The notes: generated by a model from the sequence alone, not told the origin. Shown: positions 36,196 through 45,805, counted from the first letter of the stretch. The stretch is DNA of 64,000 nt from CALCKU01 sp964654665 (GCA_964654665.1 CAZZKV010000007.1:45994-109993), one strand, 5' to 3'. Program-made: numbers and translations.

Positions 36196-37398
36196 ATGAG
36201 CACATTATTTTACAATAATCTTGATCACGATTTACAGCAAATAGAATCAGATGGATTATATAAACGCGAACGTCTTATCAGTAGCAAACAGGCTGCTGAT
36301 ATAATAGTTAATGACAAAGATAAGGCCAGAGAGGTCATTAATTTTTGTGCGAATAATTATCTGGGCCTGGCCGATCATCCGGCCTTGATTAAAGCCTCTG
36401 AAGAGGCCGCACGGCGTTATGGCTATGGTATGGCGTCAGTCCGGTTTATCTGCGGAACTCAGAAACAACACCGAGAATTGGAACAGAAAATTGCAGATTG
36501 GCTCGGTTTTGATGATACTATTCTCTATGCCGCCTGTTTCGATGCCAATGGCGGGGTGTTTGAACCATTATTAGGGGCCGAGGATGCGATTATTTCCGAT
36601 AGTCTGAACCATGCCTCTATTATCGACGGTATCCGTCTGTGTAAAGCCAAACGCTACCGTTATAAAACGAGCGATATGGCTGATCTTGAGATACAGTTGA
36701 AACAGGCGCGTGCAGATGGTGCGCGGCATGTTTTAATCGCAACAGATGGCGTGTTTTCTATGGATGGCACGATTGCGAATCTAAAAGCTATTTGCGTGCT
36801 TAAAGACAGATATGATGCCCTGCTAATGGTGGATGATTGTCATGCGACAGGGTTTCTGGGGGCAGGCGGTCGCGGCAGCGCAGCCTTTTGCGGGGTTGAA
36901 GGGCAAGTGGATATTCTAACCGGAACCTTGGGCAAGGCGCTGGGCGGGGCGATGGGGGGGTTTACCTGTGCGCGTCAATCTGTTGTTGATATGCTGCGTC
37001 AACGTTCACGGCCCTATCTGTTTTCCAATAGTCTAGCCCCGTCCCTTGTTGGCGGTAGTATAAAAGCGATTGATCTGGCGAGAGATGGCGATGATTTACG
37101 CCAGAAAATTTTTGCCAATGCCCGGCAATTTCGGAATGGTATGATACAAGCCGGGTTTACCATTCCGGATGGGCAACACCCGATTATTCCTGTTATGTTG
37201 GGCGATGCGGTAATCGCGCAAAAAATGGCCGCACAATTACTGGATGAAGGGATTTACGTTATCGGGTTTTTCTTTCCGGTTGTGGCCAAGGGCGCGGCCC
37301 GTATTCGCACGCAAATGAGCGCGGCCCATAGTCCGGCCCATATTGATAAAGCGATTGCCGCTTTTACCAAAGTGGGTAAAGCTCTGGGGGTTATATGA
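36196..37398 (+). CDS. kbl: Glycine C-acetyltransferase (2-amino-3-ketobutyrate CoA ligase)
   Basis: PLP enzyme that cleaves 2-amino-3-oxobutanoate with CoA into glycine and acetyl-CoA, the second step of threonine degradation. The 400 residues match the family. FCANNYLGLADHP at the start, SLNHASIIDGIRL, TDGVFSMDGTIANL, VDDCHATGFLG and the PLP-lysine motif TLGKALGGAMGGF are present. It overlaps tdh by 4 bp. Confidence 0.97.
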   Translation: MSTLFYNNLDHDLQQIESDGLYKRERLISSKQAADIIVNDKDKAREVINFCANNYLGLADHPALIKASEEAARRYGYGMASVRFICGTQKQHRELEQKIADWLGFDDTILYAACFDANGGVFEPLLGAEDAIISDSLNHASIIDGIRLCKAKRYRYKTSDMADLEIQLKQARADGARHVLIATDGVFSMDGTIANLKAICVLKDRYDALLMVDDCHATGFLGAGGRGSAAFCGVEGQVDILTGTLGKALGGAMGGFTCARQSVVDMLRQRSRPYLFSNSLAPSLVGGSIKAIDLARDGDDLRQKIFANARQFRNGMIQAGFTIPDGQHPIIPVMLGDAVIAQKMAAQLLDEGIYVIGFFFPVVAKGAARIRTQMSAAHSPAHIDKAIAAFTKVGKALGVI

Positions 37399-38441
37399 CA
37401 CAGACTATGAAAGCTCTTGTCAAAGCCAAGCGCGAAAAAGGTGTATGGCTGCAAACGGTTCCTATGCCGGATATTGCCCCTAATGAAGTGCTCATTAAAA
37501 TTGAACGAACCGCCATTTGCGGCACTGATATGCATATATATAAATGGGATGAATGGGCGCAGAAAAATGTGCCGGTCCCTTTAGTTATTGGCCATGAATA
37601 TGGCGGCACAGTAGCGGCCATAGGCTCAACCGTGCGCCGTGTTAACGTTGGACAACGGGTAACGGGCGAAGGGCATGTCGTCGGGACACGTTCGCGCAAT
37701 GCACGCGCTGGTAAATTTCATCTTGATCCTGACACGAAAGGTATTGGCGTAAACCTGCCCGGTGCTTTTGCACAATATTTGGCATTGCCCGAATTTAACG
37801 TCATACCGCTGCCGGATGATTTTTCTTTGGAAATCGCTGCAATTATGGACCCTCTGGGAAATGCGGTGCATACAGCGTTGGCTTATGATCTGGTTGGCGA
37901 GGATGTTTTAATCACAGGAGCAGGTCCGATAGGGATTATGGCGGCAGCGGTTGCGGAAAAATCTGGCGCGCGCCGGATTGTACTGACTGATATCAATAAT
38001 TGGCGCTTAGACTTTGCTAAAACCGTTACGACACGCACGCGTATGGTCAACCCGGCGGATGAAAATTTACGAGATGTGATGGCGCAGATCGGTATGAAAG
38101 AAGGGTTTGACGTCGGACTGGAAATGAGTGGAGCGGAATCCGCCTTTAACCAAATGCTTGATGTAATGTTGATGGGAGGGCATATGGCTATGTTGGGTAT
38201 TCCGGCACAACCCTTTCCAGCGAATTTCGGAAAACTTGTCGGTAAAGCCTTGACGTTGAAGGGGGTTTATGGCCGCCAGATGTATGAAACATGGTATAAA
38301 ATGCTGGCCTTGCTTGATAGCGGCTTGGATATGTCCCCTATGATTACGCACCGGTTTGCGGCGCGTGATTTTCAACAGGCTTTTGACTTAATGGAAACGG
38401 GGAAAACGGGGAAAGTGATTTTGGACTGGACAGAGATATGA
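37395..38441 (+). CDS. tdh: L-threonine 3-dehydrogenase lacking the structural zinc cysteines
   Basis: Oxidises threonine to 2-amino-3-oxobutanoate with NAD, the substrate of Kbl. The 348 residues keep the catalytic zinc ligands (Cys42 in AICGTDMHIYKWDEW, His67-Glu68 in GHEYGG) and the Rossmann motif TGAGPIGIMAAAV. The structural zinc loop, four cysteines in E. coli Tdh, is replaced: the aligned positions are Gly97, Ser100, Ala103 and Asp111 in GTRSRNARAGKFHLD. The position in a kbl-tdh operon supports the function. It overlaps both neighbours by 4 bp. Confidence 0.93.
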   Translation: MTQTMKALVKAKREKGVWLQTVPMPDIAPNEVLIKIERTAICGTDMHIYKWDEWAQKNVPVPLVIGHEYGGTVAAIGSTVRRVNVGQRVTGEGHVVGTRSRNARAGKFHLDPDTKGIGVNLPGAFAQYLALPEFNVIPLPDDFSLEIAAIMDPLGNAVHTALAYDLVGEDVLITGAGPIGIMAAAVAEKSGARRIVLTDINNWRLDFAKTVTTRTRMVNPADENLRDVMAQIGMKEGFDVGLEMSGAESAFNQMLDVMLMGGHMAMLGIPAQPFPANFGKLVGKALTLKGVYGRQMYETWYKMLALLDSGLDMSPMITHRFAARDFQQAFDLMETGKTGKVILDWTEI

Positions 38442-39112
38442 GTGCCGAATATGTGCCGCTTTCAGGCTATGAGATATTAACCGAGGCTGAAATGCAGGCC
38501 CGTGCAGATAGGGTTTTGCAAACATTATTGGCGCGCCGAACCATTCGAGATTTCTCCGATAAAGCCGTTCCGCGTGCTTTAATTGAAAGCTGTATCAAAG
38601 CGGCAGGGACAGCGCCTAGCGGGGCTAACCATCAGCCTTGGCATTTCGTAGCGATTTCTGATCCGCAGGTGAAACGCAAAATCCGTATTGCTGCCGAAGC
38701 CGAAGAAACAGAATTTTATGATAAACGCGCCTCTGAAGAATGGCTGGAAGCATTAGCCCCGCTGGGCACGGATGAGAGCAAGCCCTTTCTTGAACATGCG
38801 CCGTGGCTTATTGCGGTTTTTGCGCAAAAGCGAGGCGGAGAGACGGCGGGGCAGAATAAGAAAAACTATTATGTTACTGAATCTGTTGGCCTTGCGACCG
38901 GTATGTTAATTACGGCGCTTCATAGTGCAGGACTGGGAACACTCACCCATACGCCTGCGCCTATGGGGTTTTTGCGCGATATATGCGGGCGCCCAAAAGA
39001 CGAAAAACCCTTTGTGCTCATGGTTGTGGGATATCCGGCAAAAGATGCAAAAGTTCCGCGTCATGCACTGATTAAAAAAGATATTACAGAGATCAGTACC
39101 TTTATGGATTAA
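38438..39112 (+). CDS. Nitroreductase-fold flavoprotein of the iodotyrosine deiodinase type
   Basis: FMN protein of the nitroreductase superfamily, closest in pattern to iodotyrosine deiodinase (IYD), which reductively dehalogenates halotyrosines. FMN-binding blocks are RRTIRDFSD and SGANHQPWHFVAI. Glu90, Tyr94 and Lys115 have the same mutual spacing as Glu157, Tyr161 and Lys182 of human IYD, the residues that clamp the substrate amino acid. The stretches NKKNYYVTESVGLA and VVGYPAKDAKVP also match. The 224 residues lack a membrane anchor. Its ATG overlaps the tdh stop, so it is translated with threonine catabolism genes; the natural substrate is open. Confidence 0.85.
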   Translation: MSAEYVPLSGYEILTEAEMQARADRVLQTLLARRTIRDFSDKAVPRALIESCIKAAGTAPSGANHQPWHFVAISDPQVKRKIRIAAEAEETEFYDKRASEEWLEALAPLGTDESKPFLEHAPWLIAVFAQKRGGETAGQNKKNYYVTESVGLATGMLITALHSAGLGTLTHTPAPMGFLRDICGRPKDEKPFVLMVVGYPAKDAKVPRHALIKKDITEISTFMD

Positions 39113-39453
39113 TCATTATCTTCGTGATAGCGCCGGGCCAATGCTTTCGGGGCAACACGGCAATATGCCGTTTTCAAAGCAAACCGCAGAACAGCGCCAT
39201 CAATGTTTGCAAGGTTAACCTCTGTCCAGCCCTGTTGTCCCCATGATCCGGTTACGGGTATCACGCCGTCGCCCAGAGTAATTAATGTTGCCTGTTCATC
39301 AGGCGATAATTTTAATACCGCTTTATTATTTTGAGTGTCGAGCGTTGCAAAAATCTTTTTGCTAATACGAAAGGATGTCTTGTGAAAATGAGGGCTGGCA
39401 TAGGTCTCGGCATAGCCTAGTGCAAGCTGAGAAAATGTCTCTAAATCTACCAT
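39109..39453 (-). CDS. MmcQ/YjbR family protein
   Basis: Small protein of the MmcQ/YjbR family (CyaY-like fold, proposed DNA binding, function unclear). ATG 39453 (MVDLETFSQLALGYAE) gives 114 residues, the usual size. An ATG 17 codons upstream is in frame with GGAT before it and cannot be excluded. Family marks are ASPHFHKTSFRISKKIFATL and WTEVNLANIDGAVLRFALKTAY. Its stop overlaps the convergent flavoprotein stop. Confidence 0.78.
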   Translation of the reverse strand: MVDLETFSQLALGYAETYASPHFHKTSFRISKKIFATLDTQNNKAVLKLSPDEQATLITLGDGVIPVTGSWGQQGWTEVNLANIDGAVLRFALKTAYCRVAPKALARRYHEDND

Positions 39454-39548
39454 GGCTAAAGCTAATCGATCATAGCAATTATGCAAGGCTGTTCCGACTT
39501 GCATGACTATCCAATCAGGCGCATAGCAACATTTGGATTAGGCTCATT

Positions 39549-40799
39549 ATGAAAAAACAGGCACACTATAAGATTAACACAGTGGCGAATACATCTCTGC
39601 CGATGCCTTTGTGGGAATTTGTCAGTATGGTGGCTGCACTAATGGCTCTCAATGCGTTTGCTATTGATATCATGCTACCTGCTATGGGAATTATCGGTGA
39701 ATATTATCAGGTGAAAGGTAATCAACAACAATGGTTGCTGTATTCCTATATGATTGGGTTTGGTATGCCCCAGTTATTTTTTGGCCCCATAACCGACCGA
39801 TTTGGGCGCCGGACATTACTGCGCATTTGTATTATAGCCTATGTCGTTTTTGCGTTTTTATGTATGATGACCACATCCTTTGCCTTGCTGTTGGGCGTTC
39901 GGTTTTTACATGGTATTTTTTCCTCAGGTATAAGAGTTATTGCGGTTTCCATTGTCCGGGATGTAACGGCTGGACGCGCTATGGCGCGGATTATGTCGTT
40001 GGTTATGACTATTTTTATGATTATCCCGATCATAGCGCCCGCGATTGGCCAAGGGGTTATGTTAATTGCGGGATGGAAGTGGATGTTTGGTGTTTTAGGT
40101 ATTTCGGCTTTATTGATCCTGCTATGGGTACAAATACGTCTTCCGGAAACATTACAATCCGGCGATCAGAACCCGCTCAGTTTTAAAAGCGCTATACAAG
40201 ATTTTGCCGTTGTCCTGCACACGCGGGTAACATTGGGTTATATGGCGGCCAGCGGCGTTATTTTTGGCGCGCTGTTTGCCTTTATTGCTGCCTCAGAGCA
40301 AATTTTTGATGACGTTTTTGGCGAAGGCGATCGTTTTGCACTCTGGTTCGCCATTATCGCTATTACGCTAGCGATAGCTAATTTTACTAATAGTCGTGTT
40401 GTCGAGCGCTATGGAATGCGCCGTATCAGTCACGGTGTACTTTTTGCTTTTATTACTCTGGCATTGACAAATGTTATTGTGATGCATGTGGCGGGCGAAC
40501 GTCTATTATATTTCATCCCGTTGTTTGCGCTCACTTTTGGATGTTTTGGGATGTTAGGGGCTAATTTCTCAGCCATTGCGATGGAGCCCCAAGGCAAGAT
40601 AGCGGGGACAGCCAGCGCGCTTTACGGCTTTGCAACGACGACAGTCGCTAGCGGTTTTGGTTTTCTGGTCTCGAGTCAATTTGATGGCCATGTCACGCCC
40701 ATACTCATTGGGTTTGTTGGATTGGGTGTGTTATCCCTGTTAATTGTTTTAATCACCGAACGTGGTAAATTATTTGAATTGGGCGAAGGGAAAGCCTAG
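39549..40799 (+). CDS. MFS exporter, Bcr/CflA type
   Basis: Twelve-helix major facilitator of the Bcr/CflA drug-proton antiporter subfamily. The 416 residues have the first helix motif NAFAIDIMLPAMG (Asp in helix 1), the GPITDRFGRRTLL loop between helices 2 and 3, and the antiporter helix 5 region SIVRDVTAGRAMARIMS...IAPAIGQ. The substrate is unknown. A short basic N-terminus precedes the first helix. Confidence 0.9.
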   Translation: MKKQAHYKINTVANTSLPMPLWEFVSMVAALMALNAFAIDIMLPAMGIIGEYYQVKGNQQQWLLYSYMIGFGMPQLFFGPITDRFGRRTLLRICIIAYVVFAFLCMMTTSFALLLGVRFLHGIFSSGIRVIAVSIVRDVTAGRAMARIMSLVMTIFMIIPIIAPAIGQGVMLIAGWKWMFGVLGISALLILLWVQIRLPETLQSGDQNPLSFKSAIQDFAVVLHTRVTLGYMAASGVIFGALFAFIAASEQIFDDVFGEGDRFALWFAIIAITLAIANFTNSRVVERYGMRRISHGVLFAFITLALTNVIVMHVAGERLLYFIPLFALTFGCFGMLGANFSAIAMEPQGKIAGTASALYGFATTTVASGFGFLVSSQFDGHVTPILIGFVGLGVLSLLIVLITERGKLFELGEGKA

Positions 40800-40912
40800 A
40801 CTTTATCAAAAATATATAGACTTTCATGTCCTAGCCATATTCGCTTGATAATTTTGAATTTATTGAACAGGATTAAAGTTGATATAACAGCTATTAAACC
40901 TACGGAATGCAC

Positions 40913-42241
40913 ATGAATTATTTTAAAAATATGGGTCTGACCCTATTCAGTGCGGCATTATTATCGAGCTGTGCCATTGTTCCGCCGGGGCATACATCAC
41001 AGGCTATATTTCCGGATTATGCGGCTCAAGCAATAGGGGAACGGTTTGATAGAGCAAAAATTATGGCTCTTGAAAACCGGATGCAAAAATTTGTTACGGA
41101 TGGAAATGTCGCTGGCATTGCCACCTTGTTAGTGCAGAACGGTAAGGTCATTAGCCATACGCAAACCGGCATACGCCGCGCATCGGACAGGGCCCCGATT
41201 ACGCAAGATACGCTTTATCGCATTGCCTCAATGACAAAACCGGTTACAGGCGTGGCTTTAATGCAATTATATGAAGCGGGTAAATTTTCGCTCGATGATC
41301 CGGTTTCTAAATTCATACCGGAATTTTCTAATCTAAGAGCAATCCAGCGTGTTGACGCCGATGGGCGCTATATAAGCGAACCGCTTGATCGCCAGCCAAC
41401 GATGCGGGAATTGATGAGCCATACGGCAGGCTTTGCTTATGGTCTTTTTGGGAATGACCCATCCAATAAGGCCTTTGCCCAGCAAGGTGTTTTAACGCAG
41501 CCTGATGCGCAGTCCTTTATTGATCTTGTAACGAAAGTACCATTGATATCCCAACCCGGCGAGCAATGGTATTATTCTGTTGCGGTTGATATTCAGGGGG
41601 TGATTGTGGAACGGCTTTCGGGTGTAAGCCTTGGGGATTATTTTCAAACCCATATCTTTAAACCACTGGGAATGAACCATACGGACTTTTATGTTCCCCA
41701 TGGTAATCGTGATAATGTTTCCGATGTATTTGGTTATACGCCTAAAAGTGAAAACTTGGAGCCTATAGAGACTGCCTTTGGCGTAGCGTTTTCATCTATG
41801 CTGGATAAAGCGGGAATGGACTACGGCGGGTTTGGGTTATTTTCAACGCTGAATGATTATGCCCGATTTTGCCAGATGTTAGCCAATGATGGTGTATTAG
41901 CTGGCCGCCGGATTTTAAAACCCGAGACAACTACTTTGATGCGAACCAATGTTTTGAAACCGAACCATACCGTGAGTATTCCGGGTGCGGAACTTATGAC
42001 GGACACGGATAATCTGGATTTTGGGCTTGATTTTGCAATTGTGCGTAATCAGACAAATAATGGGGTTGGGCAGGGCACCTATTTTTGGGGTGGAGCTTTC
42101 GGGACTTGGTTTTGGATTGATCCCGTCAATGATCTTTATTTTATTGGTATGATACAACGGGTCGGCCAAAATGGCCCATCGGTAAATTTTAGAACCATTG
42201 CGCGAAATCATGTTTATGACGCGTTAAAACCCCCTTCATAA
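40913..42241 (+). CDS. Serine hydrolase of the beta-lactamase (class C/EstB) family, lipoprotein
   Basis: A 442-residue lipoprotein with lipobox LLSSC (Cys 20). The penicillin-binding fold is marked by the nucleophile motif SMTK, the second-element YYSVAVDIQG (Tyr-Ser-Val in place of Tyr-x-Asn) and the third-element WGGAFGTWFW (in place of KTG). This set is typical of EstB-like esterases and other non-beta-lactamase members. ATG 40913 has GGA six bases upstream; ATG 40907 lies too near it. The substrate is not predictable. Confidence 0.86.
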   Translation: MNYFKNMGLTLFSAALLSSCAIVPPGHTSQAIFPDYAAQAIGERFDRAKIMALENRMQKFVTDGNVAGIATLLVQNGKVISHTQTGIRRASDRAPITQDTLYRIASMTKPVTGVALMQLYEAGKFSLDDPVSKFIPEFSNLRAIQRVDADGRYISEPLDRQPTMRELMSHTAGFAYGLFGNDPSNKAFAQQGVLTQPDAQSFIDLVTKVPLISQPGEQWYYSVAVDIQGVIVERLSGVSLGDYFQTHIFKPLGMNHTDFYVPHGNRDNVSDVFGYTPKSENLEPIETAFGVAFSSMLDKAGMDYGGFGLFSTLNDYARFCQMLANDGVLAGRRILKPETTTLMRTNVLKPNHTVSIPGAELMTDTDNLDFGLDFAIVRNQTNNGVGQGTYFWGGAFGTWFWIDPVNDLYFIGMIQRVGQNGPSVNFRTIARNHVYDALKPPS

Positions 42242-42309
42242 ATAGAGAATATTGCAGATGTTTCAGTATATCGTGGATAGCGTATTTAACGCGAAAATGT
42301 GAGGGCACT

Positions 42310-43074
42310 ATGGATTTAGGGATTGCGGGTAAAACGGCTATAATAGGTGCCAGTAGCGGGGGACTTGGCAAAGCCTCTGCAATAGAATTGGTTAAAGCCA
42401 ATGCCAATGTCGTTATTTGCGGACGCACCGCAGAAACAGTGCAGGCCACGCGACAAGCTTTAGAGGATATTGGCGCAGGGCAAGTTGTCGGCGTTGTTGC
42501 GGATGTTACCGATACAGAGGGGCAGCAAGCAATTTTAGAGGCCGCGCATAAACATTTCGGCTCTGTCGATATTCTTGTAACGAATTCAGGTGGACCGCCG
42601 CCCGGACGGTTTGAGGATCACGATATGCAAGCGTGGGATGATGCCTATAATCTTCTTTTAAAGAGTACAGTCGCCCTGATTCACGGCGTTTTGCCGGGTA
42701 TGAAAGCTCGAAAATGGGGTCGGATATTAGCCGTTACATCTGTAGCGGTGAAACAACCGGTTGCCAATCTGGTCTTGTCCAATGCGATGCGCGCGGCTGT
42801 GACCGGTCTATTTAAGACTCTCGCGAATGAACTTGGGCCCTATAATATTACAGTGAACACCGTTATGCCGGGTTACACTAAAACAGACCGCATGAAACAG
42901 CTCTTGGCGGCTAATCCGGCGTTTGAAACCCTTATCAATGAGGTATCTCTTGGCCGTATCGGCGAGCCGCAAGAATTCGGAGCCATGATTGCCTTTTTGG
43001 CTAGTGCTCGCGCCAGTTTTATCACAGGCGTGTCTATTCCTGTTGACGGCGGGGCCATAAAATCATTGGTATGA
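42310..43074 (+). CDS. Atypical short-chain dehydrogenase/reductase lacking YxxxK
   Basis: A 254-residue Rossmann-fold SDR. The cofactor motif is IIGASSGGLGKA, and NSGGPPPG stands where NNAG is usual. Ser144 of the catalytic set is present (VTSVAV), but thirteen residues later, where Tyr is expected, is Ser157, and the Lys position four further on is Arg161 (LSNAMR). A later VNTVMPGYTKTDRM block is normal. This NSGGP subgroup is annotated in many genomes as 3-oxoacyl-ACP reductase-like. Its chemistry cannot be the standard one. GAGGG lies before the ATG. Confidence 0.85.
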   Translation: MDLGIAGKTAIIGASSGGLGKASAIELVKANANVVICGRTAETVQATRQALEDIGAGQVVGVVADVTDTEGQQAILEAAHKHFGSVDILVTNSGGPPPGRFEDHDMQAWDDAYNLLLKSTVALIHGVLPGMKARKWGRILAVTSVAVKQPVANLVLSNAMRAAVTGLFKTLANELGPYNITVNTVMPGYTKTDRMKQLLAANPAFETLINEVSLGRIGEPQEFGAMIAFLASARASFITGVSIPVDGGAIKSLV

Positions 43075-43101
43075 GATCATCAATATTAAGGTTTATACAC
43101 G

Positions 43102-44721
43102 CTATTTCATATAGTGATCTTTATAGATAACTTTTAACTCGCGTTTGAGAATTTTACCCGTTGCCCCTAATGGCAAACTGTCTTGAAAAACAATATCATC
43201 AGGCAACCACCATTTTGCGCATTTCGCCGCGATATATTGTTTGATTTCGGCTTTATCGGGATTTTTCCCCGGAACAGGTTGAACGATAAGAAAGGGTCTT
43301 TCTTGCCATTTTTCATGTCTGATCCCGATACAGGCGGCCATCGCCACATCGGGGTGATTAGCAGCAGCGTTTTCAACATCAATAGATGAAACCCATTCCC
43401 CGCCGGATTTGATTACATCCTTTGAACGGTCCGTAATTTCCATAAAACCCGATGGGTGGAGCGAGGACACATCTCCCGTTGCAAACCAACCGTCATCGGT
43501 AAAGGCCTCTTGGCCAACACCTTTGAAATAATTGCTGGCAACCCAAGGGCCGCGGACATGAAGATGGCCTTCGGCTTTTCCATCTTCGGGTAATATATTG
43601 CCTTCATCATCAACAATACGCATATCCACACCAAAAATACGACGTCCGGCCAGAAGTTTATTAGGGACAGTGCTTTCGTAGTCATCCAAATCTGTATCGG
43701 GATGGGCCGCATAGGTTGAACCCAGCGGTGAGGTTTCAGTCATTCCCCAGCCTTGTTGCATGGGAATGCCCAAATCAAGCTCATAAGCACGCAAGAGAGA
43801 CTCGGGCAGGGCAGAGCCGCCAACCAAAGCTTTTTTGACTGTCGGTAATTTAATGCCCTGGGCTTTGGCTTCGTTATAAATACCCAGCCATACGGTTGGT
43901 ACGCCTGCCATTAAGGTCACTTTTTCTTGTGTGATAATCCGGCACATATTTTTCCCGTCAAGACCGGGGCCGGGCATCACCAGCTTAGCGCCCACCATAG
44001 CGGCAGAATAGACAAGTCCCCAGGCCGAAACATGGAACATAGGAACAACAGCGAGAATCACATCACGTGAACCGGCACCGATAACATCATTAAAAGACCC
44101 AGCCATGGCATGGAGAATGGTGGAACGGTGGGAATAAAGAACGCCTTTGGGATCCCCTGTCGTGCCGGATGTATAACAGAGGGTCGAGGCTGTGTTTTCA
44201 TCAAACCGTGGCCATTCGATTATGTCGTCCGCATCGGCTATAAAGCTCTCATAGTCCTGAACATCGGTTTTATAATCTGGCAATCCAGCTTTATCCGTTA
44301 GGCAAATCCACTGCCGCACAGTTGGACAATTGGCAGATATTCCATCAATGATCGGGCCAAATGTCGTATCGAACATTACATATTGATCTTCGGCATGGTT
44401 CACCATCCATGCGATTTGCTCCGGTTTAAGCCGAGGGTTAATAGTATGGACAATCGCGCCAATCGATGAAACCGCATAATAAATTTCAATATGGCGGTAA
44501 TTATTCCATGCTATTGTTGCCACGCGGTCGCCTGTTTTTACGCCGGCATCGATAAGCGCATTTGCCAATTTGCGTACCCGCACCGCGCACTCACTCCAAC
44601 TATAGCGATGTTCGCTCATATCCGTATTGAGTGTATAAATTTCCTGATGTGTGTGAACTTTTGCAGCATGTTCGATCAAATCACTGATCATAAGTTCCTG
44701 CTGCATCATGAGACCTTGCAT
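43102..44721 (-). CDS. Fatty acyl-CoA ligase (medium/long-chain, AlkK-like)
   Basis: Activates a carboxylic acid to its CoA thioester through an acyl-adenylate. ATG 44721 (MQGLMMQQELMISDL) has GGGGAG six bases upstream and gives 539 residues; the upstream frame adds 16 residues without such a site. The AMP-binding loop is TSGTTGDPKGVLYSHRS; QQGWGMTETSPLG, the GDVSSLHPSGFMEITDRSKD hinge and the catalytic Lys near GATGKILKRELK follow. The AlkK type is favoured by the SDLIEHAAKVHTHQEI start. The substrate is open. It is convergent with the SDR. Confidence 0.92.
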   Translation of the reverse strand: MQGLMMQQELMISDLIEHAAKVHTHQEIYTLNTDMSEHRYSWSECAVRVRKLANALIDAGVKTGDRVATIAWNNYRHIEIYYAVSSIGAIVHTINPRLKPEQIAWMVNHAEDQYVMFDTTFGPIIDGISANCPTVRQWICLTDKAGLPDYKTDVQDYESFIADADDIIEWPRFDENTASTLCYTSGTTGDPKGVLYSHRSTILHAMAGSFNDVIGAGSRDVILAVVPMFHVSAWGLVYSAAMVGAKLVMPGPGLDGKNMCRIITQEKVTLMAGVPTVWLGIYNEAKAQGIKLPTVKKALVGGSALPESLLRAYELDLGIPMQQGWGMTETSPLGSTYAAHPDTDLDDYESTVPNKLLAGRRIFGVDMRIVDDEGNILPEDGKAEGHLHVRGPWVASNYFKGVGQEAFTDDGWFATGDVSSLHPSGFMEITDRSKDVIKSGGEWVSSIDVENAAANHPDVAMAACIGIRHEKWQERPFLIVQPVPGKNPDKAEIKQYIAAKCAKWWLPDDIVFQDSLPLGATGKILKRELKVIYKDHYMK

Positions 44722-44812
44722 AGGTGTCTCCCCGTAAAATCTGGTTTTATGTTGCAGCCTTTTTTTCACTCTTTAGAGTGAGCGTCAACCAAGCTTATGC
44801 AAAGAGTTTCAT

Positions 44813-45805
44813 ATGAATAAGGCTCCGGGCTTTAAAGATGTTGAAAAAGCAGCAGACCGATTACGGGGCAAGGCTATAAGAACGCCTCTGATCCGCTCGC
44901 CTGTGATTGATATAATGATGCAGAAAACCGTCTGGTTTAAACCCGAATGCAATCAAAAAGTCGGAGCCTTTAAATATCGGGGTGCCTATAACCGCCTGTC
45001 CGCTATGACGGCGCAGGAACGGCACCAAGGAGTTGTGGCCTATAGTTCAGGTAATCACGCTCAAGGCGTATCGCGTGCTGCAAAAGAACTGGGTATTTCG
45101 GCTATTATCGTTATGCCCGATGATGCCCCAGCGATAAAAATAGAGGGCGTAGAAACGGACGGCGCCCAGATTGTGTTTTATAACAGATTGACGGAAAGCC
45201 GCGAGACTATCGCAGATTCAATCGCCGCGAGGGACGGGCGAATCATCGTGCCGTCCTATGACGACCCTTATATTATTGCAGGACAGGGCACCACTGGTTT
45301 GGAAATAGCCCAAGATGCGAAAACACAGGGCATTCATTTTGATGCATTGATAAGCTGTATGGGCGGCGGGGGTCTGTGTGCCGGTATTAGTCTGGCAATG
45401 ACACGTTTATCGCCCAAGACTTTGATTTTCGGTGCAGAGCCAGAGCATTATAACGATCATCAGCGCTCTTTTAATAGCGGACAGCGCGAAACATTGGTCA
45501 ATCCACCGCCGACATTATGCGATGCTTTAATGACGCCGCAACCCGGAACCTTAACATGGCCGATAAATCGTAAAGCTTTATCAGGCGTCTTTGATGTTTC
45601 CGATCTTGACTGTTTACGCGCTATGGCAATTGCCAAGGCTGAATTGGGGGTTCAGCTTGAACCGGGCGGTGCTGTTGCAATGGCGGCGCTGATGACAGGG
45701 GCTTTGCGCGATAGAACTGATATGCAGACCCTGTGCATTATTCTGTCAGGCGGTAATGTTGATCCTGCTATTGCTGAACAGGCGGATGCCCTCTTGCAGG
45801 GATGA
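44813..45805 (+). CDS. PLP-dependent threonine/serine dehydratase-like enzyme
   Basis: Fold type II PLP enzyme of the serine racemase / threonine ammonia-lyase / hydroxyaspartate ammonia-lyase group. The 330 residues have the PLP lysine in VGAFKYRGAYNRLSAM, SSGNHAQGVSRAAKELG, the phosphate loop GGGGLCAGISLA and the late SGGNVD motif. There is no C-terminal ACT domain, so it is not the long biosynthetic IlvA. The exact substrate is open. Its stop overlaps the start of the next gene (ATGA). Confidence 0.9.
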   Translation: MNKAPGFKDVEKAADRLRGKAIRTPLIRSPVIDIMMQKTVWFKPECNQKVGAFKYRGAYNRLSAMTAQERHQGVVAYSSGNHAQGVSRAAKELGISAIIVMPDDAPAIKIEGVETDGAQIVFYNRLTESRETIADSIAARDGRIIVPSYDDPYIIAGQGTTGLEIAQDAKTQGIHFDALISCMGGGGLCAGISLAMTRLSPKTLIFGAEPEHYNDHQRSFNSGQRETLVNPPPTLCDALMTPQPGTLTWPINRKALSGVFDVSDLDCLRAMAIAKAELGVQLEPGGAVAMAALMTGALRDRTDMQTLCIILSGGNVDPAIAEQADALLQG

